8,961 nt of DNA, from contig JAHFQF010000091.1 in the NCBI GenBank assembly GCA_023266435.1, positions 1 to 8,961 on the forward strand. Reading direction: 5' to 3'. The DNA is from Legionellales bacterium. Lineage in GTDB: Bacteria > Pseudomonadota > Gammaproteobacteria > Berkiellales > Berkiellaceae. The position numbers and the translations under genes were made by a program. Below, piece by piece: positions 6,802 to 8,961 of the stretch. Under the pieces are notes generated by a model, which was given only the letters and a program-made list of their open reading frames with translations, did no database searches and was not told where the DNA came from. The first letter of the stretch is position 1. Every line of letters begins with the position of its first letter.

Positions 6802-8961
6802 TCAGCATTTTCCCTAACACTTCCTTTGCTTGTTCCACTTCTCCATTGTGATAAAGACCATAGGCATAGTGCCAACGAATTTCTAGATCTTTATCGTCTT
6901 TTTCAAAAGCAAGCTTGAAATATTTTAGCGCTTCTGCACGCTGCTTGTTTTTCATTAATACCCATCCATAGGTATCCAATATTTTAGGATTATTTTTATT
7001 GGCTTTATATCCTTTGGTAATGAGAGATAACGCTCTGACCGGACTTTTCTCGGAGAGCAACAAGGCAAGGTTATTCAGTGCAACCAAATCATTCGGTTTA
7101 GTCTCTAAGATCTTCTGATATATTTGAATAACTTTTTTTGAATCCGTGTCGCTCAATTGCTGTGCTAAATAATGCTGTGTTTCAAAATCTTCAGGGTTAT
7201 TAGCTACCCAATCTTGCAAACGCTGTACAGCATGTCTAGGATTATCTTTAATCTCTAGCTGATAAAGAAAAACAGCCATTTTAGCGTCTGGCGATAATTG
7301 ATAACCTTCTTCATAGACAACCAGTGCTTTTTGAGGCTGCTTTAAAGCCATCCATAGATCACCCATCTTTCTCAAAACATCGGGATCTTTTTGCGAAAAG
7401 CGAGCTGCTCTTTCAACTGCTTGATTTAATTGATACTGATCAAGCGTCTTGAGCGCCAGATCGGCACTTAAAAGCACAGTCACCTTATCGCCTGGATTAC
7501 GCTCAAACAGTTTATTTAAAATAGAGGTGGCCTGATTCATGCGTCCCATCGCAATGTCTGTTTGTATCAAACCTTGCGCTGCTTCTAAATCATTTGGATT
7601 AAGATTCTGTGATTTTATATATAATTTTTGTGCACTTAAAAAATCTGCTTGCTCATAAGCAATTTGCGCAGCTAAATTTTGTATGGTTGTGTCTTGATAA
7701 AACTGAGTTGCTATTTTTTTTGAAAATTCATACGCAACAGAGGAAGGGAAATGTGATTTAAATAATTTCAATAAAGCAATGGCCGTTTCTTTTTCAGGAT
7801 GATTTAAAAAATAACTCTGTTCTAGCAGTTTCTTAGCTTTTTCCACCTCACCTTTTTTTTCTAACAAACCAGCTTTCATTAAAATCGCTGGCACATAGTC
7901 AGGCTGTTTATTTAAAATAAACTGAATTTCTTGATCCGCCAGTGCATCCTCAGATTTCGTCTCATACAAAAGAGCAAGATGATATCTGGGCTCTACTAAA
8001 CCAGGCGATAACTCTAAAGCCTGCTTAAATTGACTCATCGCACTCGCATGATCACCCAATCCTTGATAGGCTTGTCCTAATAAATCATGTGCCACCGCAT
8101 GATTAGGATCTTTTTTTAACAATGACAATGCAAGCTGATAGGCAGTATCATATTGCTTTTGAGCCAAATGGTTTTTAGTCGTTAAAATTTTCTCTTCTAC
8201 TAAATTATCATCTGTTTTTTTAACGACACCTTGTAAAAGTTGATCTGTTGAGTTCAGGTCATCACTCATCTCTGAGCCGTCTATGACTTGTGGGCGAGCG
8301 GTTTGATGTTGTTTGACTTTTTCTGCTGCATCTAATAGTGACAACCCTTTTTCAGTATTTCCTGTCAGTAAATACGCGGTACCTAATAAGGAAAGAATCC
8401 TGTCATTTTGGTTAATGCTTGAGACAAATGGGGAAAGCACCTGAATAACTTTTTTCGGATTATTCATTTTTAAAGCAATGACCGCATCTAATATAATCGC
8501 TTCACCATCTTCTGGATGTGTCTGCACGTAAGGACTCATCAGCGCTTCTGCTTGTTTTAATTTGCCTTGGTTATAATATGCTCTGGCCAATAAGCGTATA
8601 CTAGATGTGTGATGAGGATATTTTTTTAATAAAGCCTCTAGTATTAAGACCCCTTCTTCTAGATGTCCTGCCTGTAATACTTTTAAGGCTTGAAAAAATT
8701 GTGTTTGTGGATGCGTTGGCGCATGCTCGTTTAACCAATTTATCTGCTGATAAAATAAATCTGTTTGTTTTAAAGACAATAACAAAGAAGCGTAATGAAT
8801 CCTCCCCCAGACATGATTGGGCTTAATCTCTAATGCTTTTTCATACAAGGTTTTTGCACTTTCTAATTCTTCGCTGAATCGATAGATATCTGATTCGATA
8901 AATAGAATTTCTGCTTCATCTGCTGCTAATTTTCTTGCTTCTCTTAAATAATTTTTTGACT
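6737..8961 (-). CDS. prsT: PrsT-like TPR-repeat protein of the PEP-CTERM/exosortase system (5' end outside window)
   Basis: The visible frame runs to the window edge, giving 740 residues without a start; the nearest in-frame start-like codon (TTG at 8848) lies in the middle of a TPR helix and is not the true start. The chain is nearly all tetratricopeptide repeats, for example HDLLGQAYQGLGDHASAMSQ followed by a helix ending ALELSP, giving a scaffold for protein contacts. The C-terminal part (NNLALLLSEKSPVRALSLI, then PKILDTYGWVLMKNKQRAEA) closely follows the end of PrsT proteins (TIGR02917), which are usually around 900 residues and begin with a lipoprotein signal; about 150-200 residues would therefore be missing here. 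A lower-identity linker with acidic residues (about 220-260 of the visible chain) separates two repeat blocks. The gene is first in the visible operon and overlaps the export gene. Family members are thought to take part in the exosortase-linked polysaccharide locus, but their exact role is not established. Confidence 0.85.
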   Translation of the reverse strand, partial: SKNYLREARKLAADEAEILFIESDIYRFSEELESAKTLYEKALEIKPNHVWGRIHYASLLLSLKQTDLFYQQINWLNEHAPTHPQTQFFQALKVLQAGHLEEGVLILEALLKKYPHHTSSIRLLARAYYNQGKLKQAEALMSPYVQTHPEDGEAIILDAVIALKMNNPKKVIQVLSPFVSSINQNDRILSLLGTAYLLTGNTEKGLSLLDAAEKVKQHQTARPQVIDGSEMSDDLNSTDQLLQGVVKKTDDNLVEEKILTTKNHLAQKQYDTAYQLALSLLKKDPNHAVAHDLLGQAYQGLGDHASAMSQFKQALELSPGLVEPRYHLALLYETKSEDALADQEIQFILNKQPDYVPAILMKAGLLEKKGEVEKAKKLLEQSYFLNHPEKETAIALLKLFKSHFPSSVAYEFSKKIATQFYQDTTIQNLAAQIAYEQADFLSAQKLYIKSQNLNPNDLEAAQGLIQTDIAMGRMNQATSILNKLFERNPGDKVTVLLSADLALKTLDQYQLNQAVERAARFSQKDPDVLRKMGDLWMALKQPQKALVVYEEGYQLSPDAKMAVFLYQLEIKDNPRHAVQRLQDWVANNPEDFETQHYLAQQLSDTDSKKVIQIYQKILETKPNDLVALNNLALLLSEKSPVRALSLITKGYKANKNNPKILDTYGWVLMKNKQRAEALKYFKLAFEKDDKDLEIRWHYAYGLYHNGEVEQAKEVLGKMLNDKALQSKLSEEAKQFLFEIS

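Noticed and set aside
8605..8826. 73-codon plus-strand frame opposite the TPR gene
   Set aside because: It is antisense to clear TPR repeats and has no supporting signal.
8846..8848. TTG as start codon of the TPR protein
   Set aside because: The frame continues upstream to the window edge with TPR-like helix sequence, and the codon falls inside a repeat, so the real start is outside the window.

Overview
The window is a block of five genes, all on the minus strand, in AT-rich DNA from a Gram-negative bacterium. Evidence for Gram-negative is a lipoprotein signal with a lipobox, a Wza-like secretin-type export protein, and an outer-membrane barrel ending in phenylalanine. The protein families point to a proteobacterium. 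The AT-rich composition, the large orphan helical protein and a degenerate GTCATTRCGAG-type intergenic repeat would fit an intracellular gammaproteobacterium (Legionellales-like), but that placement is only a guess.

Read in transcription order (right to left), positions 8961 to 3161 hold a tight four-gene operon: a TPR-repeat protein of the PrsT type (its start lies beyond the window), a Poly_export/SLBB lipoprotein, a Wzz/GNVR chain-length determinant with three hydrophobic segments, and an outer-membrane beta-barrel of the TIGR03016 type. The junctions are a 65-nt overlap, a 3-nt gap, and a 1-nt stop/start overlap (TAGTG). All four resemble families tied to the exosortase A (XrtA)/PEP-CTERM exopolysaccharide locus. 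Together they would form the envelope-spanning export part of an extracellular polysaccharide system. No exosortase, tyrosine kinase, ATPase, glycosyltransferase or PEP-CTERM substrate is visible here. The kinase usually found between the chain-length and barrel genes is absent.

Positions 2957 to 3160 are a 204-bp gap with a possible promoter, a clear ribosome binding site for the next gene and a degenerate repeat fragment. Positions 29 to 2956 encode a 975-residue protein that I do not recognise. It is mostly helical, has no signal peptide or membrane segment, carries a short leucine-rich-repeat-like stretch near residues 760-808, and ends in a polar, probably disordered tail. A weak terminator-like hairpin follows it at the window edge.

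The most notable small-scale signal is a run of nine C (coding strand) inside the export lipoprotein gene. It is out of character for such AT-rich DNA, and slipping by one base either way would truncate the protein inside its SLBB domain, so it is a candidate phase-variation switch for polysaccharide export.
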